Assembly: GCA_030671565.1 (NCBI GenBank)
Contig: DAOVIC010000093.1
Span: 1-7,443 of the forward strand
Direction of reading: 5' to 3'
DNA from: Anaerohalosphaeraceae bacterium
GTDB lineage: Bacteria; Planctomycetota; Phycisphaerae; Sedimentisphaerales; Anaerohalosphaeraceae
Length of the DNA stretch: 7,443 nucleotides
The notes below the pieces were generated by a model that was not told the origin of the DNA, did no database searches, and was given only the letters and a program-made list of their open reading frames with translations. The position numbers and the translations under genes were made by a program. Below, piece after piece: positions 1-6,688 of this stretch. How positions within the stretch are numbered: the stretch's first letter is position 1; each line of letters begins with the position of its first letter.

Positions 1-1
1 C

Positions 2-205
2 GGTAAGGGGATGAGCCCCCGCATAACCCGTAAAATGTTCGACCGTTTCTACCAGGCGGACTCGCGCCTGTCCCGCTCAGCAGAAGGCTGCGGGCTGGGG
101 CTTAGTATCGTGAAATTTATCGTCGATGCACATAAAGGGAATATCGAGGTGAAAAGCAAACCGGACAAAGGAACCGAATTTACAATTAGCATTCAAAACG
201 TATAA
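2..205 (+). CDS. Sensor histidine kinase, C-terminal fragment (cut by window start)
   Basis: This is the last 67 residues of a two-component sensor kinase; the start lies outside the window. The reading frame is open from base 2. What is visible is the end of the HATPase_c ATP-binding domain: the tail of the G1 box (GKGMS), the F box (MFDRFYQAD) and the G2 box (GCGLGLSIVKFIVDAH), followed by the usual final strands (GNIEVKSKPDKGTEFTISI). In the family this domain binds ATP and phosphorylates a conserved histidine, which then passes the phosphate to a response regulator. The G2 box has Cys where Thr is usual (GTGLGL), a mild change. The stop codon is 2 nt before the downstream OmpR-type regulator, so the two are surely co-transcribed and are probably cognate partners. 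The sensor domain and hence the signal cannot be seen. Confidence 0.93.
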   Translation, partial: GKGMSPRITRKMFDRFYQADSRLSRSAEGCGLGLSIVKFIVDAHKGNIEVKSKPDKGTEFTISIQNV

Positions 206-207
206 CT

Positions 208-885
208 ATGGAAACCGTTCTAATAATTGAAGACGATTCGACGATGCTTCGCGGGCTCAAGGACAACTTTGAGTTTAAGGGGTATACCGTGCTCACCGCC
301 TCGGATGGCGAAGCCGGGCTTAACGCCGCTCTCGATAACAAACCCGATCTTATCCTGCTGGACATTATGCTGCCTAAGATCAACGGCTACGAGATATGCC
401 GCCTTATCCGAGAACAAAAGATCGATACTCCAATAATAATGCTAACCGCCAAGGGCCAGGAATCGGACATCATCCTCGGTCTTAATCTCGGCGCAGACGA
501 CTATGTAACAAAGCCGTTTAGCATTAAAGAACTTCTGGCAAGAGCAAACGCATTCCTTAGACGCTCCCGCAATCAGCAAACAGATATCTACGAATTCGGC
601 GACTGCAAACTGGACATAGATTCAAGAACCCTAACCAGAAACGAAAAAAACATCGACCTGTCCCCCAAAGAATTCGCCCTTTTGCACTACTTTCTCAAAA
701 GGCAATGCAGAGCACTGACACGGGATGAAATCCTAAACGCGGTATGGGGCTACAACTGTTTCGTAACCTCGCGTTCGATAGACCGATTCGTAAACACCCT
801 GAGACAAAAAATAGAACCCGACCCCAGGCATCCGACCTTCATAACAACGATAAGAGAGATAGGCTACCGGTTTCAAATTGCATAA
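208..885 (+). CDS. OmpR/PhoB-family DNA-binding response regulator
   Basis: This 225-residue protein has normal family length. The N-terminal receiver domain (about 1-118) carries the full active site: acidic pair E8/D9/D10, phospho-acceptor D52 (LLLDIMLP), T80 (MLTA) and K102 (TKPF). The C-terminal winged-helix domain (about 127-224) includes a helix typical of the OmpR class (TSRSIDRFVNTLRQKI) and the wing ending REIGYRF. It should act in the cytoplasm as a transcription factor switched by phosphorylation from the kinase encoded just upstream, from which it is separated by 2 nt. There is no clear separate Shine-Dalgarno site, so translation is probably coupled to the kinase gene. The gene ends 45 nt from the stop of the convergent AI-2E family gene. 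I cannot tell from the sequence which promoters it binds. Confidence 0.95.
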   Translation: METVLIIEDDSTMLRGLKDNFEFKGYTVLTASDGEAGLNAALDNKPDLILLDIMLPKINGYEICRLIREQKIDTPIIMLTAKGQESDIILGLNLGADDYVTKPFSIKELLARANAFLRRSRNQQTDIYEFGDCKLDIDSRTLTRNEKNIDLSPKEFALLHYFLKRQCRALTRDEILNAVWGYNCFVTSRSIDRFVNTLRQKIEPDPRHPTFITTIREIGYRFQIA

Positions 886-930
886 GCGGTAAGGCACTTT
901 GATTGGCAGTATCGATGCGCGGTTCGGCTG

Positions 931-1956
931 TTAATCGGGCGACTTGTCGATCTGGGGTAATTGGCCTGCGAGGAGATTTCCTATCGGCCTTAACGTGTCG
1001 AACTTCATGAGGACGATCCTGATAACCGCTGTGATCGGAACGGCAAGGAACATACCCGGTATGCCCCAGAGCAGGCCCCAGAATGACAATGTCATCAAGA
1101 TCGTTACGGGATGTAAATGCAGGCCCCGGCCGAGAAGTTTCGGTTCGATGCCGTTACCGATGACCATCTGAATTGCTCCTGGTATACCAACTACAAGGCC
1201 GACCATCCATGGGTTCTGGAACTGTGCGAAGGCGATTGGAATCGGCAGCAGCGTAGCAACGATCGAACCGATCGACGGAATAAAATTCAACAAAAAAGCC
1301 AGTATCCCGAATACTTTGGCCAACTCCAGTTTGAACAAAGCCAACGTCGCCCAAACCAGTATCCCCGTCACGGAAGACAATATCAGTTTTATCGTGATAT
1401 AACGGCGAACCTGCCAGTCGATCTCAAAGTATATTCCTTCACGAATTTCGTTTGAATTTCGACCTGCGAGCAGGAAACACACGAAAATGGAAACCAGAAA
1501 AGTACCTGAAATTAACCCTAAGACCGTTCCGAAAGATCCGGTGATAAAACCAGGGACGCGGTTTTGCAGTATTGTTAATATTTCCGTCTGATCCGGAACA
1601 ACCCCCCAGGTTTTGACCTTTCGCAGAACGACTTCGACAAGATTAACGAAGCTGTCGCTATATCGGTCCGCGGTCGAAACGATGGATTGGATCGCACTGC
1701 TTACGAACATGAAAAGCACCGCAAGGATGATGAGAATGATGGCAAAGGTGATTATTACGGCAAAGACTTTTGGGATTTTCAGACGGAGTACCTGGAAATC
1801 CAGAATGGGTGAAACGAGCTGTGATATGAAAAGTGCAAGTACGAATGGTATCAGTACAGATCTGGCATAAAATAAAACGACGCCGGTGGCAACGATAGCA
1901 ATGAGTACCAGTGACGCGACGGCAAGCCAGTTCTGCTCTTTTTTCGACTTATTCAT
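931..1956 (-). CDS. AI-2E family transporter (PerM/TqsA-type membrane protein)
   Basis: This 341-residue polytopic inner-membrane protein has the length and segment pattern of the AI-2E transporter family. Hydrophobic segments lie at about 11-30, 32-50, 64-86, 142-165, 193-208, 214-243 (probably two), 250-267 and 282-314. A more polar region at about 87-140 is the usual loop domain. Family signatures are FIPSIGS (225-231), GNGIEPKLLGRGLHLHPV (267-284) and the C-terminal WGIPGMFLAVPITAVIRI (297-314). Characterised relatives include TqsA, linked to autoinducer-2 export, and PerM-like proteins; other members are ion antiporters, so the substrate here is unknown. The start at 1956 has a strong Shine-Dalgarno site (CAGGGGG) 6 nt upstream. 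It faces the OmpR regulator tail-to-tail and lies 174 nt downstream of the receiver gene on the same strand, so it may or may not be part of that operon. Confidence 0.92.
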   Translation of the reverse strand: MNKSKKEQNWLAVASLVLIAIVATGVVLFYARSVLIPFVLALFISQLVSPILDFQVLRLKIPKVFAVIITFAIILIILAVLFMFVSSAIQSIVSTADRYSDSFVNLVEVVLRKVKTWGVVPDQTEILTILQNRVPGFITGSFGTVLGLISGTFLVSIFVCFLLAGRNSNEIREGIYFEIDWQVRRYITIKLILSSVTGILVWATLALFKLELAKVFGILAFLLNFIPSIGSIVATLLPIPIAFAQFQNPWMVGLVVGIPGAIQMVIGNGIEPKLLGRGLHLHPVTILMTLSFWGLLWGIPGMFLAVPITAVIRIVLMKFDTLRPIGNLLAGQLPQIDKSPD

Positions 1957-2130
1957 ATTTGCCCCCTGTGACGAGACATTCCAAGCGATTATTTATGCAA
2001 AACGATTGTATAAGATAATACATGGAGTTTCAGCAGGCAAGATAAATATATTCCCCCGTTGCATAATTTTCGTGGTCAAGCGAACGTGTTCAAGTCCTCC
2101 GTTCGCCACATATTCTGTTTCGTTTTGTCC
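1957..2130. other. Intergenic region between receiver gene and AI-2E family gene
   Basis: This 174-nt stretch has no credible ORF. It holds the Shine-Dalgarno site of the AI-2E family gene next to 1956 and an inverted repeat at 2080-2106. AT-rich sequence at about 1988-2050 could hold a minus-strand promoter, but I find no convincing -35/-10 pair. Confidence 0.5.
2080..2106 (-). repeat. Inverted repeat downstream of the receiver gene (possible weak terminator)
   Basis: GCGAACG (2080-2086) and CGTTCGC (2100-2106) form a perfect 7-bp stem around a 13-nt loop, starting about 25 nt past the stop of the minus-strand receiver gene. No T-run follows on that strand, so it is not a classic intrinsic terminator. 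It may be a Rho-dependent stop, an RNA 3'-end stabiliser or an operator for the AI-2E family gene. Confidence 0.4.
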
Positions 2131-2550
2131 TTACTTTACCAGGGCACCGCGGTTTTCGATGACGCTTTCGATCTTTTCGAGCAATTCGCTAAGGTCAAAA
2201 GGCTTGACAATGTAGTCTTCGATCCCACACGCATTGGCACGGGCAATATCCTGTGTCTGGCTTCTTGCGGTCAGCATTATCACAGAAATGTCACCGCATC
2301 CTGGTTGCTTACGCAAAGCTTCGAGCATCTCATGACCGTCCATAATAGGCATGATCACATCAAGCAGAACAACGTCGGGCTGTTCGCGAATAGCCTGTTC
2401 AAGACCTTCCTTGCCGTTGCAGGCCGTTACGACCTCATATTCGTTCATCTCAAGCCTGTCCTGGAGGGTCTGGACAATATTTGGCTCATCATCAACGATC
2501 AGGATCTTTGTCCGTTCAGTCTTCTTTTTCAAACCAAAAAAATCAAACAT
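2131..2550 (-). CDS. Stand-alone receiver-domain response regulator (CheY-like)
   Basis: This 139-residue protein is a single receiver domain after a short basic leader (FGLKKKTERT). Active-site residues are all present: acidic D20/D21, phospho-acceptor D64 (LLDVIMP), T94 (MLTA) and K116 (IVKPF). Nothing follows the final helix (ELLEKIESVIENRG) except a few residues, so there is no DNA-binding, enzymatic or other output domain. It must work by protein-protein contact, as an intermediate in a phosphorelay, or as a phosphate sink. A Shine-Dalgarno-like GGAGA lies 8 nt before the start. It lies 51 nt downstream of the large histidine kinase gene on the same strand, so the two very likely form an operon and a kinase-substrate pair. 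The MFDFFG N-terminus is aromatic and could be a contact segment; that is a guess. Confidence 0.93.
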   Translation of the reverse strand: MFDFFGLKKKTERTKILIVDDEPNIVQTLQDRLEMNEYEVVTACNGKEGLEQAIREQPDVVLLDVIMPIMDGHEMLEALRKQPGCGDISVIMLTARSQTQDIARANACGIEDYIVKPFDLSELLEKIESVIENRGALVK

Positions 2551-2601
2551 CTTTGTTTCTCCGTCTCTTCTGCTAAATACTATATATTCAGGCTTTCGTG
2601 T

Positions 2602-4365
2602 TTATTCTATTCGCTTTGCTGTTTGCCGTGCTAAATTCTCAATCTCGATGATCTCACATGAGTCACCAGGATATACACCTAACCCAAACATCGGCACAAA
2701 AGGCGCCTCGATAAAGCTGTTTTTCAACTTATCTTTCGCAACTTCTTTAATTTTCAGGATCATTGTATCAATACGCTCTTTTTTAGCCCCGTTTACAACG
2801 AAAAACGCCTCTGACGGGCTCATTTGCAATGCCATATCACCATCTGAAAACTTCAGATCATCCAGCTGTGTTGCAATTTCACGTATCAAAGGTCCGGTAA
2901 CTTCGTCCGTCTGGGCGTTGTCTACCTCTTCCGTATCCAATTTTAAGAGCATAAGAGCAAACTGGCCGCCCTGCGACGCAACTTTTTTAGACATAGTCTC
3001 CAGATGCTTATTGAGAATTATCGACGGATCGGTCTTCGGCAAGGTGAACGTAAATGTGCTGCCTTCTTCGATAACGCTTTGAACGGATATCCCGCCGCCG
3101 TGCATTTTGATAATACCATTGGATATGGCAAGCCCAAGGCCGGTACCTTTGTAACCTGCGCCGGCCTGTCTGCCGATCTGGTGGAATTTATCGAATATCT
3201 GCTTTTGCTGAATATCCGATATCCCGATGCCGCTATCGGAGACAGAAACTATAATATTTTCCGTATCCTCCGTGACACGCAGTACGATTTTGCCGCCTTT
3301 GTCTGTAAACTTAACGGCATTTTCGATAAGATTGACCAACACCTGCACAATTCGCTCCCTGTCGGCGAAGACCGGGTCGATACCGGCCTCAAGGTCGCTG
3401 ACAATTTCGAGTTTCTTTTCGCATGCCTTTACCGAAAAACACTCGATCGCCTCCTCAGCAACGTCTACGACGCTGATGATCTGAGTATTTAGCGGCATAT
3501 CGCCCGCTTCGAGCTTGGATATATCCAGCAGGTCACCTATAAGCAGACCATATCGTCGACAGTCGCCTTCTATCGTATGCAGATATTCGCAGGTTTTCTT
3601 TCCGATCTTCCCCGTTACTCCTGCAAGAATATTTGAAACGGAGTTCTGTATTATCGTCAAAGGTGTGCGAAGCTCGTGTGTTATCGCTGCGATAAATTCA
3701 ACCTTTACCTTCTCCCCTGCCAGTTCATCGGTCACATCACGAATCATGGCAAGGTTTCCGACTTTACCGCCGGTCCTGCCTTCCATCTCAACCCACCTGA
3801 TCTGCAGTATCTTATCTTCGAGCGATTTGATCTTAAACTGTCCCCAGCTTCCGTCAGTTGTATTTCTGCTATTGGTTATCAACTGACGCAAACCCAGATC
3901 ATCAATCAACTCGAGCAAATCCTCAAGCGAATCGTCGGGTTTTAAACCAAGCATCTTCTTTGCTGCCGGGTTACCCGTTTCCAGTCTACCCTTCTCATCA
4001 AGTATCAGCAAACCTTCCGTCATGTAATCCGCTGCGGTTTCGAGCTTACTTTTCGATAATTCCCCGCCGCGGACCGCACATCCGCTGACTAACTCCATCC
4101 CATCAGAAATAACCTCTGAAGCCTCTTTCTCTATCCTGGCTATATGCTCTTGCGTTTGCGTAAGCTCGGCAAGGACGAGGTCAACAAGTTCATGGTGTGA
4201 GATCATACTGAATCTCTCGTCGGAATCTTCAACGGCGACCATATCCGAACCGCTTTGCTGCATCTTTGCAAGAACCTCACGCACGGGCGTGTCGGAGCTT
4301 ACGACCAGACCACAGCCGGGTTGCTCTGTACGATGCCCTGTTACAAAAATATCTGCAATTTTCAT
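2602..4365 (-). CDS. Multidomain sensor histidine kinase with CBS-like, PAS and degenerate GGDEF domains
   Basis: This 587-residue protein has no evident transmembrane segment and so is probably cytoplasmic. Residues 1-68 resemble one CBS motif (SSDTPVREVLAKMQQSGSDM, then a helix at 57-68), a module that in pairs binds nucleotides. A linker helix follows, then a PAS domain at about 107-214 (EGLLILDEKGRLETGNPAAKKMLG). The HisKA dimerisation domain (about 220-288) contains the phospho-acceptor H230 in ITHELRTP. The HATPase_c domain (about 330-443) has N349 (NLIENAVKF), G1 (DSGIGI, 377-382), the F box (FDKFHQ) and G2 (GTGLGLAIS, 407-415). The kinase core therefore looks active. Residues about 468-587 follow the GGDEF pattern (LLKLD, REIATQLDDL, GLGVYP, LARQTAKR), but GGDEF itself reads PSEAF (517-521), so cyclase activity is not expected. 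The start has only a weak Shine-Dalgarno. The receiver protein encoded 51 nt downstream is the likely partner. Confidence 0.92.
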   Translation of the reverse strand: MKIADIFVTGHRTEQPGCGLVVSSDTPVREVLAKMQQSGSDMVAVEDSDERFSMISHHELVDLVLAELTQTQEHIARIEKEASEVISDGMELVSGCAVRGGELSKSKLETAADYMTEGLLILDEKGRLETGNPAAKKMLGLKPDDSLEDLLELIDDLGLRQLITNSRNTTDGSWGQFKIKSLEDKILQIRWVEMEGRTGGKVGNLAMIRDVTDELAGEKVKVEFIAAITHELRTPLTIIQNSVSNILAGVTGKIGKKTCEYLHTIEGDCRRYGLLIGDLLDISKLEAGDMPLNTQIISVVDVAEEAIECFSVKACEKKLEIVSDLEAGIDPVFADRERIVQVLVNLIENAVKFTDKGGKIVLRVTEDTENIIVSVSDSGIGISDIQQKQIFDKFHQIGRQAGAGYKGTGLGLAISNGIIKMHGGGISVQSVIEEGSTFTFTLPKTDPSIILNKHLETMSKKVASQGGQFALMLLKLDTEEVDNAQTDEVTGPLIREIATQLDDLKFSDGDMALQMSPSEAFFVVNGAKKERIDTMILKIKEVAKDKLKNSFIEAPFVPMFGLGVYPGDSCEIIEIENLARQTAKRIE

Positions 4366-4400
4366 TATACCGCCGCTATCTCATTGAATAACATACGCAC

Positions 4401-4429
4401 GTCTATATAGTCCCTCCCCGTCTATAGAC
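4401..4429. promoter_or_regulatory. Paired palindromic motifs upstream of the kinase gene
   Basis: GTCTATATAG (4401-4410, containing the palindrome CTATATAG) and the perfect palindrome GTCTATAGAC (4420-4429) begin with the same GTCTATA and are offset by 19 nt, close to two helical turns. They lie 36-64 nt upstream of the kinase start. That spacing fits a dimeric repressor or activator site, possibly autoregulatory. It is a pattern only; no regulator is identified. Confidence 0.35.
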
Positions 4430-4577
4430 AGCTACGAGGTCATAATCGACATTATTTAACCCCCATTTAAGCAAAAAACGGCAGGATGAACACATATGCT
4501 GAATATACCCTTACGATACAAATAAACGCCGTATACGAATAAATGCTCCGTCCTTTCGGTCCGATAACTACCCCCTC

Positions 4578-4616
4578 TTTCGGTAATTGACGCCGCATAA
4601 CATTTTTTTACCGAAA
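4578..4616. repeat. 9-bp perfect inverted repeat
   Basis: TTTCGGTAA (4578-4586) and TTACCGAAA (4608-4616) are perfect reverse complements separated by 21 nt. No T-run follows the stem on either strand, so a terminator is unlikely. It sits just upstream of the tRNA promoter and shares its TTTCGGT core with a further copy at 4554-4560. Confidence 0.4.
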
Positions 4617-4640
4617 CTTGCCCGGTTACCAGAAAAACAC

Positions 4641-4668
4641 TTGCAGAATCACAACTTCACCGTAAAAT
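4641..4668 (+). promoter_or_regulatory. Likely sigma70 promoter of tRNA-Leu
   Basis: TTGCAG (4641-4646) and TAAAAT (4663-4668) are separated by 16 nt. The predicted transcript would start near 4675, about 20 nt before the mature tRNA 5' end, a normal leader length for RNase P processing. Each hexamer departs modestly from consensus. Confidence 0.5.
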
Positions 4669-4694
4669 ACCCTGTTCCTCAGAGCTACCATCAA

Positions 4695-4780
4695 GCCCAG
4701 GTGGCGGAATAGGCAGACGCGCCAGGTTGAGGGCCTGGTGGGGTTAATACCCCGTGGAGGTTCGACTCCTCTCCTGGGCA
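4695..4780 (+). tRNA. tRNA-Leu (anticodon GAG)
   Basis: This 86-nt gene folds as a class II tRNA. The acceptor stem GCCCAGG (4695-4701) pairs with CCTGGGC (4773-4779), and the discriminator base is A4780, as expected for leucine. The anticodon stem CCAGG/CCTGG (4722-4726/4734-4738) encloses the loop TTGAGGG, giving anticodon GAG (4729-4731), which reads CUC and CUU codons. A long variable arm (GGGG/CCCC stem) follows, as in leucine tRNAs. The T arm is GGAGG-TTCGACT-CCTCT with one G-U pair. CCA is not encoded, so it must be added by the CCA-adding enzyme. An antisense ORF across this gene is spurious. Confidence 0.97.
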
Positions 4781-4781
4781 T

Positions 4782-4810
4782 TTTAAGTCCTTGCTTAACA
4801 AGGGCTTAAA
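4782..4810 (+). terminator. Strong hairpin immediately after tRNA-Leu
   Basis: TTTAAGTCCTTG (4782-4793) and CAAGGGCTTAAA (4799-4810) pair over 12 bp with a single G-U wobble and a 5-nt loop (CTTAA). The stem starts 2 nt after the tRNA 3' end. There is no downstream T-run, so it is either an imperfect terminator or a 3'-processing/stability element of the tRNA precursor. Confidence 0.5.
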
Positions 4811-5050
4811 GCCATCCTGCTCCAGCTGCTCCAAAATTCCTGACAAAGTCAATACGCCCTGCCCCCCTTTGTACAGTAATTTATCGAAAGCAGGGTTCTT
4901 ATGCGGATGGACACAGGTTCCGATTTTCAACGGAAGCCAATAATAACAACACCTGTTCTTATCTGGAGTATTTGTGGAGTCTTTCTTGCCGCCGTGCCGA
5001 AAAACAAATATAAACACAAAATACCAAGCCGAAAATTTAGCTTTTTTTTA
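4811..5050. other. Intergenic region downstream of tRNA-Leu
   Basis: I see no supported gene here. A minus-strand reading frame running from 5017 into the tRNA is most likely chance, since its last third is antisense tRNA. A T-run at 5042-5049 is preceded only by a 4-bp AAGC/GCTT pairing, too weak to call a terminator. Confidence 0.45.
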
Positions 5051-5080
5051 TAGACCCAATTCTCCTTCTCGGCGTATAAT
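5051..5080 (+). promoter_or_regulatory. Likely sigma70 promoter of the secreted Clp-fold protein gene
   Basis: A perfect -10 hexamer TATAAT (5075-5080) is preceded by TAGACC (5051-5056) at an 18-nt spacing, a partial match to TTGACA. Transcription would begin near 5087. That excludes the upstream in-frame ATG at 4974 as the start and fits a roughly 40-nt leader before the start chosen at 5127. Confidence 0.6.
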
Positions 5081-5112
5081 GCGCTGTAAAGTTATGGATG
5101 ACATGAAGTTAC

Positions 5113-5117
5113 GGGAG
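5113..5117 (+). promoter_or_regulatory. Shine-Dalgarno site deciding the start at 5127
   Basis: GGGAG lies 9 nt upstream of the ATG at 5127. The in-frame ATGs at 5094 and 5103 have no such site. Starting at 5127 also gives a compact, standard signal peptide. Confidence 0.6.
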
Positions 5118-5126
5118 ACAAAAAGT

Positions 5127-6629
5127 ATGGCACGGCACATTCTTGCAGGTTTAGTCCTCATCGCCCTTTTTGCGCAATCTGTTCAGGCAGACCAGTTCCT
5201 AAATCGCAAAACAGGCGAATCATTCTACGGTTACCCAACCAATCGAACTCGCAAAAACACAACGCAAGTCTATCAACTACAAGGAGATACGTTCAAGTCG
5301 ATCTCCATAGATCTCGCCGAATATCAGGTTACATACACGGCACAAGGCAGAAAGAACAATGTCGTAATTTTACCCATCCAAAACCCCGATGTGATAATCT
5401 CCAAAACCGTCTCAAAAATCCTCGCCGAAACAATTGTTCAGGCTGCAAATAAAGGACCAAGATACATCTTGATAGAAATAGATTGCCCCGGCGGCAGCGG
5501 TGAAAATATGAAAGAAATCTGCGCTGCTATCTCAAAAACGGACAATTGCCCCGTGATCGCATTCATTCCAGGCGGTTCGACCGGCGGTGCTTTTTCCGCC
5601 GCCGCAGCTGTAGCGATGTCTTGTGATGCGGTATTTATTTCCCCAAATGCCGCTATGGGAACATTTGCTCCCGCGGCGAATTTCGCAGCGGACGGCGAAG
5701 ATCCGAAAGAAATTTATTCACCTGCAAGTCTTGCCAACTACAGCACTTACATAGCGGCCCTTGCTGAAAAAGCAGGCCGTAACGGTGCCCTCGCCGCTGC
5801 AATGATCGATCCTGCTATCGAGATCATAGAGGTATCGACCGATACCGCCGGAACCCGAAAATTCATCAGCAAGGCGGGTAAGCAAGCTTCAGATGCAGTT
5901 ATACGCACATGGAGCAAAACAACCAAAAAAACCGCTTCCAAACCTGTTTATGCCCCAAACGGCATGGTTTCTGTCAAACCATTAGAATATCAAATAACAA
6001 TGACTGCTCAGGAAGCTGTACACGCTCGTATGGCAGATAAGATAGTCAATTCCAGGGAGGAAGTACTCGCATTACTTGGCGCAAGCGATGCAAAAAAACA
6101 GTCTACAAGCCGCATAGATCGCGAAATCAAGACTTTTGTAAAGAACAGGCGAGTTATGGGGGACCTGTTTTTCAATATTGATGAACTTGAAATCCGCGAG
6201 AAAGAACTGGATACAGCGCTTGAGGAATTAGCCGAAGAAGCAAGATATAGCAGGGCCTCATCGGCTGCCGGGTATCGCCAATTGCGCAATATTGAGGACA
6301 AATACGAGCGTACACAACAAAAAGATGAAAATAAGATCATTCGCCGCCCTCCAAGCCGTACACGTCCGAGCCGAAATAATGCGAAGCCATCGCTCAGCTC
6401 AAAGCGTGCAACTCAGGAAGTAACAAATGATATCGACCCGTATCTTATTCGTGAAAATATGATCCGCGAGGAACTTTGGTATGTGCTCGATGACCTGCTG
6501 TACAATTATTCACGTGTGCTCAAGCTTGGAAAAAAATACCCCGGCACGCTACCGGTTGGCAAAACTTTAAAAACAGCCGGGAACAGGTATGACCAGATAC
6601 AGGCAAAACTTAACAGCGGTTATTTTTAG
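5127..6629 (+). CDS. Secreted Clp/crotonase-fold protein related to NfeD-type membrane serine proteases
   Basis: From the chosen start this is a 500-residue protein. Residues 1-21 form a signal peptide (MARH, hydrophobic core, SVQA) with cleavage likely before D22, so it is exported. Residues about 22-77 are a small beta-rich region. Residues about 78-235 match the ClpP-class core of NfeD-type proteases: VVILPIQ, LIEIDCPGGSGENM (115-128), PVIAFIPGG (142-150), GGAFSAAAA, SPNAAMGTFAP (172-182) and YIAALAEKAGRN (208-219). S157 aligns with the nucleophile of that family, but the residue expected to be the catalytic lysine appears to be S201 (in SLANY); K194 is close by. Residues about 310-500 are charged, probably helical, and unrecognised. 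It lacks the C-terminal membrane segments of full NfeD proteins. It may be a protease with altered chemistry or a non-catalytic scaffold. It stands alone in its transcription unit. Confidence 0.85.
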   Translation: MARHILAGLVLIALFAQSVQADQFLNRKTGESFYGYPTNRTRKNTTQVYQLQGDTFKSISIDLAEYQVTYTAQGRKNNVVILPIQNPDVIISKTVSKILAETIVQAANKGPRYILIEIDCPGGSGENMKEICAAISKTDNCPVIAFIPGGSTGGAFSAAAAVAMSCDAVFISPNAAMGTFAPAANFAADGEDPKEIYSPASLANYSTYIAALAEKAGRNGALAAAMIDPAIEIIEVSTDTAGTRKFISKAGKQASDAVIRTWSKTTKKTASKPVYAPNGMVSVKPLEYQITMTAQEAVHARMADKIVNSREEVLALLGASDAKKQSTSRIDREIKTFVKNRRVMGDLFFNIDELEIREKELDTALEELAEEARYSRASSAAGYRQLRNIEDKYERTQQKDENKIIRRPPSRTRPSRNNAKPSLSSKRATQEVTNDIDPYLIRENMIREELWYVLDDLLYNYSRVLKLGKKYPGTLPVGKTLKTAGNRYDQIQAKLNSGYF

Positions 6630-6653
6630 TCGATAGTCGTTGGTTAATTTTAC

Positions 6654-6682
6654 TTGACAAACGGGGTTTTTTCGGGTATACT
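6654..6682 (+). promoter_or_regulatory. Near-consensus sigma70 promoter
   Basis: TTGACA (6654-6659, perfect) and TATACT (6677-6682, five of six) are separated by exactly 17 nt. This is the best promoter in the window. Predicted transcription starts near 6689, and the first strong terminator ends at 6786. Confidence 0.75.
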
Positions 6683-6688
6683 TGCTTA

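Larger units (their letters stand above)
4366..4694. other. Intergenic region between kinase gene and tRNA-Leu
   Basis: This 329-nt region contains no credible ORF. It separates the minus-strand kinase gene from the plus-strand tRNA, so it must hold divergent promoters. I can place a likely tRNA promoter (4641-4668), two related palindromes near the kinase (4401-4429) and a 9-bp inverted repeat (4578-4616). The motif CTTTCGGT occurs twice (4553-4560 and 4577-4584). No clear kinase promoter is recognised. Confidence 0.5.

Noticed and set aside
886..930. A bidirectional terminator between the convergent regulator and AI-2E family genes
   Set aside because: I searched the 45-nt gap and found no stable stem with a T-run on either strand.
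2351..3082. A long plus-strand ORF (243 residues) opposite the kinase and receiver genes
   Set aside because: It is antisense to two well-supported genes, has no start signal and its composition is that of a shadow frame.
4691..5017. A 108-residue minus-strand ORF overlapping tRNA-Leu, with a short KGGQGV motif reminiscent of the C-terminus of tyrosine recombinases
   Set aside because: Its last third is antisense tRNA, the resemblance is six residues only, the expected catalytic Tyr position is not Tyr, and no other recombinase motifs are present.
4974..5126. An upstream start (4974) for the secreted Clp-fold protein adding 51 residues
   Set aside because: It lies upstream of the TATAAT promoter element, and the added residues would bury the signal peptide 51 residues from the N-terminus.
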